Source: Porticoccus sp950063125 (lineage in GTDB: Bacteria > Pseudomonadota > Gammaproteobacteria > Pseudomonadales > Porticoccaceae). From it: a stretch of 64,000 bases of DNA. The position numbers and the translations under genes were made by a program. Position 1 is the first letter of the stretch. Each line of letters opens with the position of its first letter. Positions 36,004 through 45,092 of the stretch are shown in pieces. The stretch is taken from the NCBI RefSeq assembly GCF_963973895.1, contig NZ_CAXBBF010000001.1. One strand, written 5' to 3'. The notes below the pieces were generated by a model, which had not been told where the DNA came from, searched no databases, and saw only the letters and a program-made list of their open reading frames with translations.

Positions 36004-36843
36004 ATGGAATTTATTGTAATTGTGGTGGGGCTTCTGCTGTTGCGTCAGCTGGGTTCGTTGGCGTCAATCCAGTCCGATGGCTGGTTTCACCGGTTCTGTG
36101 ATCGGCTTGCCAACTGGCCAAAGCTTCAGTCTGCTCCTCGCGTGCAGCAGGTGATCACCCTATTGCTGCCGGTAGCTGCCCTGGCGCTGGTGATCGGGTT
36201 GCTGGGCAACAGCTGGCTGGGTTTGCCGCAGTTTGTGCTGAGTCTGCTGGTGTTTCTCTATGCGCTCGGGCGGGGCAGCCTGGAGCCTGAGGTGGCAGAC
36301 TATGAGGAAGACTTGGGGCGGGGTGATCATCAGGCAGCCTATCGCGATGTTGCGGTGCTCAGCCCCGAACGACAGGACGATGTGATGAATGCGGAGCAGT
36401 CTCGCCAAGCGGCCCTGGAGGTGATTGCCTACCGTTATTTCGAACGTTATTTTGCTGCGATGTTCTGGTTCATCCTGGCGGGTGCTCCCGGCGCACTGTT
36501 ATACCGGTTGTCGGTGATTCGGCGAGACCGCACAGTCACAACTGGTGAGTCTGTCGATGCCGGGTGGCTCTGGTTGCTGGAATGGCTGCCCGTCAGGTTG
36601 GTGGGTATTTCCATGTGCTTTGTGGGGAACTTTTCGGCCTGCCTCAAGCGCTGGCAGCGCTCCTTTTTTTCTTCTGCCGAAAGTGCTGAGGTGTTGGGTG
36701 GTTATGCGGAGCACGCTGTGCCCGAGGGCGAAGTGGCACTCAATGCAGCCGGTGAAGAGATGCCGGCCAACCTTCAGGCACTGTTCACCCGGACCCTGAT
36801 CTTTGCGCTGTCAATGGTGGCGCTGATGGTGGTGCTCTGGTGA
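36004..36843 (+). CDS. ampE: AmpE-like inner-membrane protein
   Basis: A 279-residue membrane protein of the AmpE family, encoded one base after ampD as usual. About four hydrophobic helices; the loop SPERQDDVMNAEQSRQAALE followed by FERYFAAMFWFILAGAPGAL is the conserved core. AmpE is reported as a sensory or accessory factor in beta-lactamase induction, but its biochemical role is not settled. Confidence 0.88.
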   Translation: MEFIVIVVGLLLLRQLGSLASIQSDGWFHRFCDRLANWPKLQSAPRVQQVITLLLPVAALALVIGLLGNSWLGLPQFVLSLLVFLYALGRGSLEPEVADYEEDLGRGDHQAAYRDVAVLSPERQDDVMNAEQSRQAALEVIAYRYFERYFAAMFWFILAGAPGALLYRLSVIRRDRTVTTGESVDAGWLWLLEWLPVRLVGISMCFVGNFSACLKRWQRSFFSSAESAEVLGGYAEHAVPEGEVALNAAGEEMPANLQALFTRTLIFALSMVALMVVLW

Positions 36844-36850
36844 GGACGGC

Positions 36851-37885
36851 TCAGTCGTGCCAGCGGAACAGCATACCTGCCAAGGTAATGAATACTGCTG
36901 TCATGGCAACCAGTGCCAATAGCTGAGGTGCCACCTGGACGATCCCGGCCCCTTCCAGCATGACGCCCCTGGCCGCCGACACCAGGTGGGTTAACGGCAG
37001 CAGTTGAGAAAGTTGCTGTAACCAGTTGGGTGCATCGTCAAGCGAGAACCACAGTTCCGATAGCAACAGCATGGGAAAACTGATCAGGTTGAGCAGACCG
37101 TTGGCCAGTTCTTCGCTGGCGGTGCGGGCGGCCATCAGCAGTGAAATGCTGATGATGGAAAGGTTGCCAATGATGGCGATCAGCAATAGCAGCAGATAAC
37201 TGCCGGCCATCATGAAACCGATAAACAGATGGCAGACCAGAAACACAATGACGGTTACGGCAAGCATGATGCCCAGTCGTGACAGCCCCTGGGATATCAG
37301 AAATTCCCAGGCCCTGAGCGGTGTAGCCTGAAGCCGCTTCAATACGCCGTTTTTGCGGTAGCGAACGATGACATAGCCAATTCCCCATAGACCACTGAAC
37401 ATCATGTTCATGGCCAGTATTCCCGGGATGACCCAGTCGATGTAGCGAATTTTTTTGCCGCTGACTTCCTGCTTCTGCCAGTCCGGTTGCGGTGGCGACG
37501 TTGTCTCGTTCTGTTGCCGGGCGAGCAGCAGCTTTTCAAGTAGTCGGCCCCTGGCCGATTCGGTATTGACCCAGTACCGGGGTGGCTGCTGGGTGGTGAG
37601 GAGAATATCCAGTTGATGAAACTGTACCCGCCGCAGGGCTTCCTGTCGGTCGGTGTATTCCACCAGGCCAATGGCGGTTTCTTCACCGAAGGGGTGTGTG
37701 TAAGCGCCATCGGGCGCAGAGTCGATCAACAGGCCGGCGCGGAAAATTTCCTCGTTTTCGGAGGAGAACGCGACCGCCAGTACAATCACGATGAACGGGG
37801 TGGCAATGAATGACCAGAACAGGGAGCCTTTGTCCCGATAGTATTCGCGGTTTCTCGCCATCCACAGGGCCAGTATTCGTCGCAT
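36851..37885 (-). CDS. ABC-2 type transporter permease
   Basis: A 344-residue permease with an N-terminal helix (FWSFIATPFIVIVLAVAFSS), a periplasmic loop of about 120 residues and five C-terminal helices starting GILAMNMMFSGLWGIGYVI, the DrrB/YhhJ-like layout. YRKNGVLKRLQATPLRAWEF is the coupling-helix region typical of ABC-2 exporters. It starts four bases after the ATPase gene. The substrate (drug, lipid or polysaccharide) cannot be deduced. Confidence 0.85.
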   Translation of the reverse strand: MRRILALWMARNREYYRDKGSLFWSFIATPFIVIVLAVAFSSENEEIFRAGLLIDSAPDGAYTHPFGEETAIGLVEYTDRQEALRRVQFHQLDILLTTQQPPRYWVNTESARGRLLEKLLLARQQNETTSPPQPDWQKQEVSGKKIRYIDWVIPGILAMNMMFSGLWGIGYVIVRYRKNGVLKRLQATPLRAWEFLISQGLSRLGIMLAVTVIVFLVCHLFIGFMMAGSYLLLLLIAIIGNLSIISISLLMAARTASEELANGLLNLISFPMLLLSELWFSLDDAPNWLQQLSQLLPLTHLVSAARGVMLEGAGIVQVAPQLLALVAMTAVFITLAGMLFRWHD

Positions 37886-37889
37886 GGGC

Positions 37890-38774
37890 TTATTCCCTTA
37901 AATGGTGGCCGGTGAGTTTGAGGAACAGATCGTCCAGGGAGGGGTTGCGGACTCGCAGGGAGCGCAGATTGATATTGAGGGCCACCAGCTCGGCGAGGGT
38001 TTTTTCGACGTTGGAGGTGGCGATGGCAATACCGTCTTCACGGACTTCAACCCGGCTGCCAAGGCTTGCCAGGTCATCGTCGAGATCTTCCCGGTTGAGA
38101 CAGATATAGCTGTCCTTAAAGTGCTGGCGCAACAGGGACTGGGGCGACCCCTCGGCGATGATATTCCCCTTGTCCATAATAATCAGCTGATCGCACAATA
38201 GCTCGGCTTCTTCCATGTAATGGGTGGTGAGCAGCACGGTTTTGCCACGGGCCTTGATGGTTCGTATCAGTGACCAGAAATGTCGTCGGGACTGGGGGTC
38301 GAGTCCGGTGGTGGGTTCGTCCAGAAACAGAATTTCCGGATCGTTAATCAGTGCCACCGCCAGCAGCAGGCGTTGGCGCTGGCCACCGGACAGGCGGGTG
38401 GCATAGGTGTCCAGAAAATCTTCCAGTTGGCACAGCTCGATCAGTGCTTCAATGGGCGAACTATTAGCATAAAAGCGGGCAAACAGAGCCAGCACTTCGT
38501 GGGTTCTGAGATAGTCCATCAGCGAGGTGGATTGAAACTGTATGCCGGTTTCCTCCAGGAAGCTGCTGTCCCTGGGCTTGCCCTTGTAGTAGATCTCACC
38601 CGAGCTGGGTTTGGTGATGCCTTCCACCATTTCGATGGTGGTGGTTTTCCCTGCGCCGTTGGGCCCGAGCAGCCCGAAACAGGCCCCTTTGGGAATGGCA
38701 AAAGAGATATCATCCACGGCTTTCAGTGAACGAAATGATTTGCTCAGGTTGCGTACTTCGAGGATGGCTGTCAT
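37890..38774 (-). CDS. ABC-2 type transporter ATP-binding protein
   Basis: A 294-residue exporter ATPase (CcmA/DrrA type): Walker A GLLGPNGAGKTTTIEMVEG, signature LSGGQRQRLLLAVAL, Walker B EILFLDEPTTGLD, and LTTHYMEEAELLCDQ. The C-terminal extension is that of drug- or lipid-export ATPases. Forms a two-gene transporter with the downstream permease; divergent from ampG. Confidence 0.88.
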   Translation of the reverse strand: MTAILEVRNLSKSFRSLKAVDDISFAIPKGACFGLLGPNGAGKTTTIEMVEGITKPSSGEIYYKGKPRDSSFLEETGIQFQSTSLMDYLRTHEVLALFARFYANSSPIEALIELCQLEDFLDTYATRLSGGQRQRLLLAVALINDPEILFLDEPTTGLDPQSRRHFWSLIRTIKARGKTVLLTTHYMEEAELLCDQLIIMDKGNIIAEGSPQSLLRQHFKDSYICLNREDLDDDLASLGSRVEVREDGIAIATSNVEKTLAELVALNINLRSLRVRNPSLDDLFLKLTGHHLRE

Positions 38775-38842
38775 GGCGGCGTAGTGTATAGCATCTGCAG
38801 GATTATCTGTTAGGGTATTGCCCTGTTTGGAGAGGCGTCGTT

Positions 38843-40222
38843 ATGGCATTGAAGGATGGTACGGCAAGCTGGGGTGAGGCGGTGCGGGTCTACTCCAGAC
38901 CACAGGTCATTGCCATGCTGTTTCTCGGATTTGCCGCCGGTTTGCCCCTGTTGCTGGTGTTCTCGACGCTGACTGCCTGGCTCAGGGATCTGGGGATCAG
39001 CCGCAGTACGATCGGTTTCTTTGGTTGGGTCGGCATCACCTATTCTATCAAGGTCCTCTGGGCGCCGGTGGTGGATCGCCTCAGGCTGCCGGTGTTGACC
39101 CGGTTGCTGGGTCAGCGGCGCAGCTGGATCTTGCTCGGTCAGATGGGGGTGATGCTGGGGTTGGTGGCGATGGTGCTCACCGATCCGACCGTGTCGCTGG
39201 TCAGCGTCGCCATTTGTTCGCTGCTGGTGGCTTTTTCCGCCTCCACCCAGGATGTGGCCATCGATGCATTCCGGATCGAGTCGGCCATTGATGAATACCA
39301 GGGCGCCATGTCGGCCATGTATATCTTTGGTTACCGGATCGCCATGCTGGTTGCCGGTGCCGGTGCCTTTTATCTCGCCGATTGGTCGGGCTGGAGTACG
39401 GCGTATCTGTGTATGGCGCTGCTGATGCTGGTCGGCGTGGTCACCGTGTTGCTGGTCAGTGAACCCGAGCGGGCCGTTCCAGCAGAAACGCGGCAGCTTG
39501 AATCCGGTCTTCAGCATAGCTTGCACGCTGACCGGCCCGGTTGGTGGTTCAGGCTGGAGAGCTGGTTTCTGGGGGCGGTGGTGGCACCGTTTGTGGAGTT
39601 TTTTCAGCGCAACGGGACCTGGGCCATTCTGATCCTGTCCTTTATCGGTCTTTATCGGCTCAGTGATATCACCATGGGTATCATGGCCAACCCGTTTTAT
39701 CTCGATCTCGGTTTCAGCAAAACGGATATCGCCAATGTCGGCAAGCTCTACGGCTTTGTGATGACCCTGGTCGGCTCCTTTCTGGGGGGACTGCTGGTGG
39801 TGCGCTACGGTATTTTTCGGCCCCTCTTTGCCGGCGCAGTTATGGTGGCATTGACCAACCTGCTGTTTGTGAAGCTCGCGCTGGTGGGCGCTGATCTGAC
39901 CTGGCTGGCGGTAGCCATCAGTGGCGACAACTTGAGCGGTGGTTTTGCCAATGCCGCTTTTATTGCCTACCTGTCCAGCATGACCAATCGGGCCTATACG
40001 GCGACCCAGTATGCGTTGTTCAGTTCGTTGATGACATTGCCGGGAAAATTTTTCAGCGGATTTTCCGGTGTGATTGTCGATGCCAGTAGTTATGAGCTGT
40101 TTTTTACCTATGCGGCTCTGATGGGATTGCCCGCCGTATTGCTCTCCTGGTTGTTGTGGCGACACGCGCTGGTTGCCGGTCAGCCTCTCCAGCCAAACTC
40201 GGATAAATCCACTCTGCCCTGA
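38843..40222 (+). CDS. ampG: Muropeptide MFS permease AmpG
   Basis: A 459-residue, 12-helix major facilitator that imports GlcNAc-anhydromuropeptides for recycling. N-terminal RPQVIAMLFLGFAAGLPLLL, LGFF-type ISRSTIGFFGWVGITYSIK and SASTQDVAIDAFRIE are characteristic of AmpG. A long central loop (residues about 215-250) connects the two halves. Located two genes from ampD-ampE, so the recycling permease, amidase and AmpE are clustered. Its 3' end converges on the alkyltransferase-like gene and overlaps it by 43 bp. Confidence 0.9.
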   Translation: MALKDGTASWGEAVRVYSRPQVIAMLFLGFAAGLPLLLVFSTLTAWLRDLGISRSTIGFFGWVGITYSIKVLWAPVVDRLRLPVLTRLLGQRRSWILLGQMGVMLGLVAMVLTDPTVSLVSVAICSLLVAFSASTQDVAIDAFRIESAIDEYQGAMSAMYIFGYRIAMLVAGAGAFYLADWSGWSTAYLCMALLMLVGVVTVLLVSEPERAVPAETRQLESGLQHSLHADRPGWWFRLESWFLGAVVAPFVEFFQRNGTWAILILSFIGLYRLSDITMGIMANPFYLDLGFSKTDIANVGKLYGFVMTLVGSFLGGLLVVRYGIFRPLFAGAVMVALTNLLFVKLALVGADLTWLAVAISGDNLSGGFANAAFIAYLSSMTNRAYTATQYALFSSLMTLPGKFFSGFSGVIVDASSYELFFTYAALMGLPAVLLSWLLWRHALVAGQPLQPNSDKSTLP

Positions 40223-40488
40223 GTTACGGTTACGCCCTCGTTTTCAAGTTGTTGCCTCTGACGACGATATGACGAGCTATTCTCCGGAAAGGCAATTGCG
40301 CCATCGGCTCTGAGTACCCGATGCCAGGGCAATGTTGTCTCTGCGGGAAGCTGACTGAGGAGTTTGCCCACCTGCCTGGCGCCCCGGGGGAGTTGTGCGA
40401 GTGTGGCCACGCAACCGTAGCTGGTGACGAGCCCCCTGGGAATGGCATTAAGCACACTGTAGATACGTAGTTGGTCATCGTATTTCAT
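40180..40488 (-). CDS. Alkyltransferase-like protein (Atl, MGMT family without the reactive Cys)
   Basis: A 102-residue protein of the O6-alkylguanine transferase C-terminal domain family. The active-site PCHRV is PWHRV here, so the alkyl-accepting Cys is replaced by Trp. Such Atl proteins bind O6-alkylguanine and recruit nucleotide excision repair instead of repairing directly. VTSYGCVATLA and GARQVGKLLS form the DNA-binding helix-turn-helix. Start taken at Met (codon ending 40488), giving the usual Atl length; a longer frame runs to 40524. Confidence 0.88.
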   Translation of the reverse strand: MKYDDQLRIYSVLNAIPRGLVTSYGCVATLAQLPRGARQVGKLLSQLPAETTLPWHRVLRADGAIAFPENSSSYRRQRQQLENEGVTVTQGRVDLSEFGWRG

Positions 40489-40588
40489 AGTGAATGATAG
40501 AAATATTTTCTTCCGTTCGTCCACTGATTGCCTTGAATTTGGTGGCGACTGCCCCCATTTCGTTGGCTATGGGTTCAGGAGAACGGCT

Positions 40589-41056
40589 TTGAGATATCTG
40601 TTGCTGCTTTTTATCGTGATGCCGGTCGTGGAGATGTGGTTGCTGATTACGGTCGGGCGACAGATTGGGGCTCTGCCAACCATTGGCCTGGTATTGCTCA
40701 CCGCTGTTGTGGGAGTGGCTCTGTTGCGGGCACAGGGTTTTGCAACCCTGTTCAGGGCGCGACAGAAAATGGATATCGGAGAGTTGCCGGCCATGGAGAT
40801 GGCGGAAGCCATCGTGCTGGCTGTGTGTGGGGCATTGCTCCTGACGCCGGGTTTTGCGACCGATGTGCTGGGGTTTGCCGGTTTGATTCCTCCGGTGCGG
40901 TTATGGCTGGTCTCCAAGTTTGTGAAAAACCTGGTGGTAGCCCGCTATCAGGCGCCGCGTGGTAGTGACCCTTTCTCCGCCGATGAGGCTCCCCAAAAAG
41001 GCGAGGGCAAAACCCTTGAGGGGGAGTTCTGGCGGGACCAGGATAATGAAAAATAA
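40589..41056 (+). CDS. fxsA: FxsA family membrane protein
   Basis: A 155-residue protein with four hydrophobic segments, matching FxsA, which in E. coli relieves phage T7 exclusion by F plasmid. The core VGVALLRAQGFATLFRARQK and LLTPGFATDVLGFAGLIPPV are conserved. TTG at 40589 is chosen because AGGAG lies seven bases upstream and the protein then begins MRYLLLLF, like E. coli FxsA; the frame is open further upstream. It precedes groESL as in many gammaproteobacteria. Confidence 0.85.
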   Translation: MRYLLLLFIVMPVVEMWLLITVGRQIGALPTIGLVLLTAVVGVALLRAQGFATLFRARQKMDIGELPAMEMAEAIVLAVCGALLLTPGFATDVLGFAGLIPPVRLWLVSKFVKNLVVARYQAPRGSDPFSADEAPQKGEGKTLEGEFWRDQDNEK

Positions 41057-41085
41057 AGGTTGAACGCACGAAATATTTTTTAGGG

Positions 41086-41115
41086 CCCTTGAAATAGCTT
41101 CAGGAGCCTCCACAT
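41086..41115 (+). promoter_or_regulatory. Sigma-32 heat-shock promoter of groESL
   Basis: CCCTTGAA (41086-41093), a 13-base spacer and CCTCCACAT (41107-41115) closely match the RpoH consensus CCCTTGAA-N13-CCCCATNT. It lies 75 bp upstream of the groES start. No CIRCE inverted repeat is present, as expected for gammaproteobacteria. Confidence 0.85.
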
Positions 41116-41189
41116 AGTGCACAGCTCGGTTACATCCGGACTCTGTTCTTATTAATAGGGTAGAACGTTAAAAGTTGGAGAGAAACACA

Positions 41190-41483
41190 ATGAAAATTCG
41201 TCCCTTACACGACCGTGTCGTTATTCGTCGCAAGGAAGAAGAAGAAAAAACAGCCGGTGGCATCCTGTTACCTGGCTCCGCCAAGGAGAAACCCAATGAA
41301 GGCGAGGTGGTCGCCGTAGGTATTGGGCGAGTACTGGATAACGGTGAAGTTCGCCCGGTTGACGTCAAGGTAGGTGACAAAGTGGTATTCGGTAAATATG
41401 CCGGTAGCGACACCATTGAAATTGACGGTCAGGAACTGGTTATTCTGTCTGAAAGCGACATCAAGGCCGTTATCACTGGATGA
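41190..41483 (+). CDS. groES: Co-chaperonin GroES
   Basis: 97-residue lid of the GroEL chamber. MKIRPLHDRVVIRRKEEEEK, the mobile loop TAGGILLPGSAKEKPNEG and the C-terminal SESDIKAVI are canonical. ATG 41190 has TTGGAGAG upstream. Co-transcribed with groEL 53 bp downstream from the sigma-32 promoter. Confidence 0.99.
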   Translation: MKIRPLHDRVVIRRKEEEEKTAGGILLPGSAKEKPNEGEVVAVGIGRVLDNGEVRPVDVKVGDKVVFGKYAGSDTIEIDGQELVILSESDIKAVITG

Positions 41484-41536
41484 TGCCTTGTTGCTCAGTA
41501 AATTTAATTAGCGCGATTTTTTAAGGAAGGTTAATT

Positions 41537-43189
41537 ATGTCAGTCAAAGACGTAAAGTTTGGAGATGATGCACGCCACCCGATGCTAGCAGGTATCAATA
41601 TTCTGGCGGACGCCGTAAAGGTTACCCTGGGGCCAAAGGGCCGCAATGTGGTTCTGGAGAAATCTTTTGGTGCGCCCACCGTCACCAAAGATGGTGTTTC
41701 TGTAGCCAAGGAAATCCAGCTGAAGGACAAGTTCCAGAATATGGGTGCGCAAATGGTGAAGGAAGTCGCCTCCAGAGCATCTGATGATGCGGGCGATGGT
41801 ACTACCACAGCCACTGTGCTGGCTCAGGCGATTGTTAATGAAGGCTTGAAGTCCGTTGCTGCGGGTATGAACCCGATGGACCTGAAGCGCGGTATCGACA
41901 AAGCCGTGATTGCTGCTGTAGCAGAGATCGCGAAACTGGCAAAGCCCTGCACCAATAACAAGGAAATTGCCCAGGTCGGTACGATTTCCGCCAACAGTGA
42001 TGCCCACATCGGCGATGTCATCGCCGAGGCGATGGACAAGGTTGGCAAGGAAGGCGTCATTACCGTAGAAGAGGGCACCGGTCTGGAGAATGAGCTGGAT
42101 ATCGTGGAAGGTATGCAGTTTGATCGCGGTTACCTGTCACCCTACTTTATCAATAATCAGGAAAGCATGAGCGTTGAACACGACGATGCCTTCATTTTGT
42201 TGGTTGATAAGAAGATTTCCAATATTCGCGAATTGTTGCCGCTGCTGGAAAACGTTGCCAAAGCCGGCAAGCCATTGATTATTATCGCGGAAGATGTGGA
42301 AGGTGAAGCACTGGCTACGCTGGTGGTTAACAATCTGCGTGGTATCGTCAAGGTCGCCACCTGTAAAGCACCGGGATTTGGCGATCGTCGCAAAGCCATG
42401 CTGGAAGATATTGCTGTTCTCACCGGTGGTACGGTGATTTCTGAAGAAGTGGGTCTGGACCTGGAGTCAGCGACGCTGGATCACCTGGGTACTGCCAAGC
42501 GCGTGGCCATGACCAAGGAAAATACCACTATTGTGGACGGTTCCGGCGATCACGGCGCCATTCAGGGTCGAGTCAATCAGATTCGTGCCCAGATCGAAGA
42601 TACTTCCTCGGACTACGACCGTGAAAAGCTGCAGGAGCGCGTTGCCAAACTGGCTGGCGGTGTTGCAGTGATCAAGGTCGGTGCTGCCACTGAAACGGAA
42701 ATGAAAGAGAAGAAAGCTCGTGTGGAAGATGCGTTGCACGCCACCCGTGCTGCAGTGGAGGAAGGTGTTGTACCCGGCGGCGGTGTTGCCCTGATTCGTG
42801 CTCTTCAGGCGATTGAGTCGCTGAAAGGTGATAACCACGACCAGGATGCCGGAATCAGTCTTGCCCGTCGTGCTATGGAAAGCCCACTTCGCCAGATCGT
42901 TACCAACGCCGGTGAGGAAGCCTCCGTGGTAGTGGCCAAGGTCAAGCAAGGTAAAGGCAACTACGGTTACAACGCCGGCACAGGTGAATACGGTGACATG
43001 ATTGCCATGGGTATTCTCGACCCGGCCAAGGTGACCCGTACAGCGCTGCAGGCGGCAGGTTCGATTGCCGGTCTGATGGTGACCACAGAAGCCATGGTGG
43101 CAGAGGCACCCCAGGATAATAATGCTGGTGGTGGCATGCCCGATATGGGTGGTATGGGCGGCATGGGTGGTATGGGCGGCATGATGTAA
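41537..43189 (+). CDS. groEL: Chaperonin GroEL
   Basis: 550-residue 60-kDa chaperonin. ATP-binding segments TLGPKGRNVVLEKSFG and DGTTTATVLAQAI, the apical domain, VVPGGGVALIRA and the Gly-Met repeat tail (GGMGGMGGMGGMM) are all present. AAGGAAGG-type ribosome site upstream. The only groEL in the window; length 545-550 is normal. Confidence 0.99.
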   Translation: MSVKDVKFGDDARHPMLAGINILADAVKVTLGPKGRNVVLEKSFGAPTVTKDGVSVAKEIQLKDKFQNMGAQMVKEVASRASDDAGDGTTTATVLAQAIVNEGLKSVAAGMNPMDLKRGIDKAVIAAVAEIAKLAKPCTNNKEIAQVGTISANSDAHIGDVIAEAMDKVGKEGVITVEEGTGLENELDIVEGMQFDRGYLSPYFINNQESMSVEHDDAFILLVDKKISNIRELLPLLENVAKAGKPLIIIAEDVEGEALATLVVNNLRGIVKVATCKAPGFGDRRKAMLEDIAVLTGGTVISEEVGLDLESATLDHLGTAKRVAMTKENTTIVDGSGDHGAIQGRVNQIRAQIEDTSSDYDREKLQERVAKLAGGVAVIKVGAATETEMKEKKARVEDALHATRAAVEEGVVPGGGVALIRALQAIESLKGDNHDQDAGISLARRAMESPLRQIVTNAGEEASVVVAKVKQGKGNYGYNAGTGEYGDMIAMGILDPAKVTRTALQAAGSIAGLMVTTEAMVAEAPQDNNAGGGMPDMGGMGGMGGMGGMM

Positions 43190-43210
43190 GCCGTAGCATA
43201 CATCCTGTAC

Positions 43211-43242
43211 AAAAAAAGGCTCCCGTTTGGGAGCCTTTTTTA
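43211..43242. terminator. Bidirectional terminator between groEL and sodB
   Basis: AAAAAAAGGCTCCC and GGGAGCCTTTTTT pair around a GTTT loop. With A-tract on one side and T-tract on the other it can stop transcription from both groEL and the converging sodB. Confidence 0.9.
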
Positions 43243-43260
43243 TTGGATACAGCAAATTGC

Positions 43261-43842
43261 TCAGGCAAAGTTGCTGTTGACGAACTGCCAGTTCACTAAC
43301 TTCCAGAAAGCTTCTAAGTAGTTGGGGCGGGAATTGCGGTAGTCGATGTAGTAGGCATGTTCCCAGACGTCGACGGTAAGCAGCGGGGTGACGCTGTCAT
43401 CGGTCAGAGGGGTTTCAGCATTGCTGGTATTGACGATGGCGACAGACCCATCCGCTTTTTTCACCAACCAGGTCCAGCCTGAGCCGAAGTTGCCGGCGGC
43501 GCTGGTGTTGAACGCTTCCTTGAACTTGTCGAAAGAGTCGAAGGTACTGTTGATGGCATCGGCGATCGGGCCGGTGGGCTCACCGCCGCCATTGGGGCTC
43601 AGGCAGTTCCAGTAGAACGTGTGGTTCCATATCTGAGCGGCGTTGTTGAAGGTGCCGCCGGAGGCGGTTTTCACGACTTCTTCAAGACTTTTGCCTTCGA
43701 ACTCGGTACCGGGAATCAGGCCGTTCAGCTTGTCGACGTAGGTTTTGTGGTGTTTGCCGTAATGGTACTCCAGGGTTTCCTGGGAAATCTGCGGGGCGAG
43801 GGCATCCATCGCGTAGGGAAGTTCAGGTAATGTAAAAGCCAT
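43261..43842 (-). CDS. sodB: Iron superoxide dismutase SodB
   Basis: 193-residue cytosolic Fe-SOD. Metal ligands are seen in EYHYGKHHKTYVDKLN, WNHTFYWNCL and DVWEHAYYIDY, and the Gln of NNAAQIWNH is the Fe-type second-sphere residue. Start at the ATG ending 43842, eight bases after AAGGA; the ATG three codons earlier sits directly on that ribosome site, and the frame remains open to 44088 without homology. Confidence 0.96.
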   Translation of the reverse strand: MAFTLPELPYAMDALAPQISQETLEYHYGKHHKTYVDKLNGLIPGTEFEGKSLEEVVKTASGGTFNNAAQIWNHTFYWNCLSPNGGGEPTGPIADAINSTFDSFDKFKEAFNTSAAGNFGSGWTWLVKKADGSVAIVNTSNAETPLTDDSVTPLLTVDVWEHAYYIDYRNSRPNYLEAFWKLVNWQFVNSNFA

Positions 43843-44320
43843 GATGGTCATCCTTTGGTTACAACGATAAAGGCGCCGTGGATGCGTTGTTGCAGGAACG
43901 CGCATCCGTTTGGCGGAGAGATTTATTCCAGGTGGGCGCGGTCGGAGCGGGGAAGTATTGCGAATGGACAACCCGGGAGTCGATGTCACCAGATTATCCG
44001 GAAAAAACCTTCCAAAAGTCTGCCGAGAAGAGTTGGCGCCCATTGGATGGGTTAGTGTAGCAAACATTGGATGGAAAGACCCGGCCAATACTGACCAGGA
44101 TAGGATTTACTCCGACCTGCTTCAGGGTAAAAGCCAGGATTGGCGGGGGCTTTTTTATCTTCATGGCATTTTGTGACAGAATTAAATAGATAGGATAGGT
44201 GATCTCGGTTGCTATAATTACGGCGTCGGGGGATTTATCCATAGCCCAACAAGTGCTCAAATGCTTTAATGAAAACAAAATCAACTATAACAATCACTCG
44301 CTGTCTGTAAGGAGATTCAC
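43843..44320. other. 478-bp intergenic region between sodB and the PuuD-like gene
   Basis: No gene is supported. It must hold the divergent promoters: a TATAAT hexamer at 44213-44218 faces the PuuD-like gene, without a good -35. A hairpin-like run at 44129-44157 (AAAAGCC ... GGCTTTTTT) could act as a weak terminator, but no transcript reaching it is evident. AAGGAG precedes the ATG at 44321. Confidence 0.4.
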
Positions 44321-44959
44321 ATGGAATTCATTAACTTCCTCATCCGCTGGGGGCATCTGCTGTTCGGTATTACCTGGATTGGCATGTTGTACTACTTCAA
44401 TTTTGTACAGGGTGGCTATTTCAAGCAGGCTACCCCTGAAGCGCTGGCCGATGCCAAAGCCAAGCTTGCGCCCAATGCCTTGTGGTGGTTCCGCTGGGGC
44501 GCCATGTTTACGTTTATAACCGGTGTTTTGTTGCTGGGTGGCCTATCCCACAACAACCAGTTCAATAACTCCATTGTCATCGCGGCCCTTATGGGTACAT
44601 TGATGTTTCTGAACGTCTGGCTGATTATCTGGCCAAATCAGCAAGTCGCTCTGGGCATGAAGGAAGGTGATGGACCCGCAGCCGGTGCCAAGGCCCTGTT
44701 GGCCTCGCGCACGAATGTCCTGTTTTCCGGACCTATGGCCTTTGGCATGCTGGCAAGCCCTCACGCATCACAGTGGGGTGGAAGTGGTTACGGAACCGGT
44801 GTTGGCGGGATTGATCTGATTGTCTGCATCGTGATCATTGCAGCGCTCGAAGTAAATGCGCTGATGGGCAAGCAGGGTCCTATGGCGTCAGTGAAAGGCG
44901 TTATTCATGCAAGTCTTGGCCTGACGGTGGTGCTGTTTGGTATTCTCTACTATCTGTAA
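44321..44959 (+). CDS. PuuD-like (urate oxidase N-terminal domain) membrane protein
   Basis: A 212-residue protein with about five helices (FLIRWGHLLFGITWIGMLYYF, AMFTFITGVLLLGGL, LMFLNVWLIIWPNQQVAL and others). It matches the membrane part of PuuD urate hydroxylases (PF06181), but the C-terminal cytochrome c domain of true PuuD is absent. No purine degradation genes are nearby, so urate oxidation should not be assumed. The histidine in the first helix could bind haem. Confidence 0.7.
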   Translation: MEFINFLIRWGHLLFGITWIGMLYYFNFVQGGYFKQATPEALADAKAKLAPNALWWFRWGAMFTFITGVLLLGGLSHNNQFNNSIVIAALMGTLMFLNVWLIIWPNQQVALGMKEGDGPAAGAKALLASRTNVLFSGPMAFGMLASPHASQWGGSGYGTGVGGIDLIVCIVIIAALEVNALMGKQGPMASVKGVIHASLGLTVVLFGILYYL

Positions 44960-44973
44960 GCACTGCATGCCAT

Positions 44974-45003
44974 AAAAAAGCCGGCCCTGGGGCCGGTTTT
45001 TTT
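44974..45003 (+). terminator. Rho-independent terminator after the PuuD-like gene
   Basis: CCGGCC and GGCCGG form a GC-only stem with a short loop, preceded by six A and followed by seven T residues, 14 bp after the stop codon. Confidence 0.9.
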
Positions 45004-45092
45004 GTGCTCGAGACGTATATAATAACGCGCTCCGCTCGGCGGGGGTGTGTCCATACTTGAACGATGTTTTGTAACCAAAGGTTAACGCCATC

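Noticed and set aside
38810..40165. 451-codon open frame antisense to ampG
   Set aside because: Its product is rich in His, Gln and Pro with no domain; it is the usual shadow of a GC-rich membrane-protein gene. AmpG on the plus strand is well supported.
43120..43189. Short tandem GGCATGGGT-type repeats
   Set aside because: They encode the normal Gly-Met tail of GroEL, not an independent repeat element.
43843..44088. N-terminal extension of sodB
   Set aside because: No homology before MAFTLPELPY; the ribosome site fits the ATG ending at 43842.
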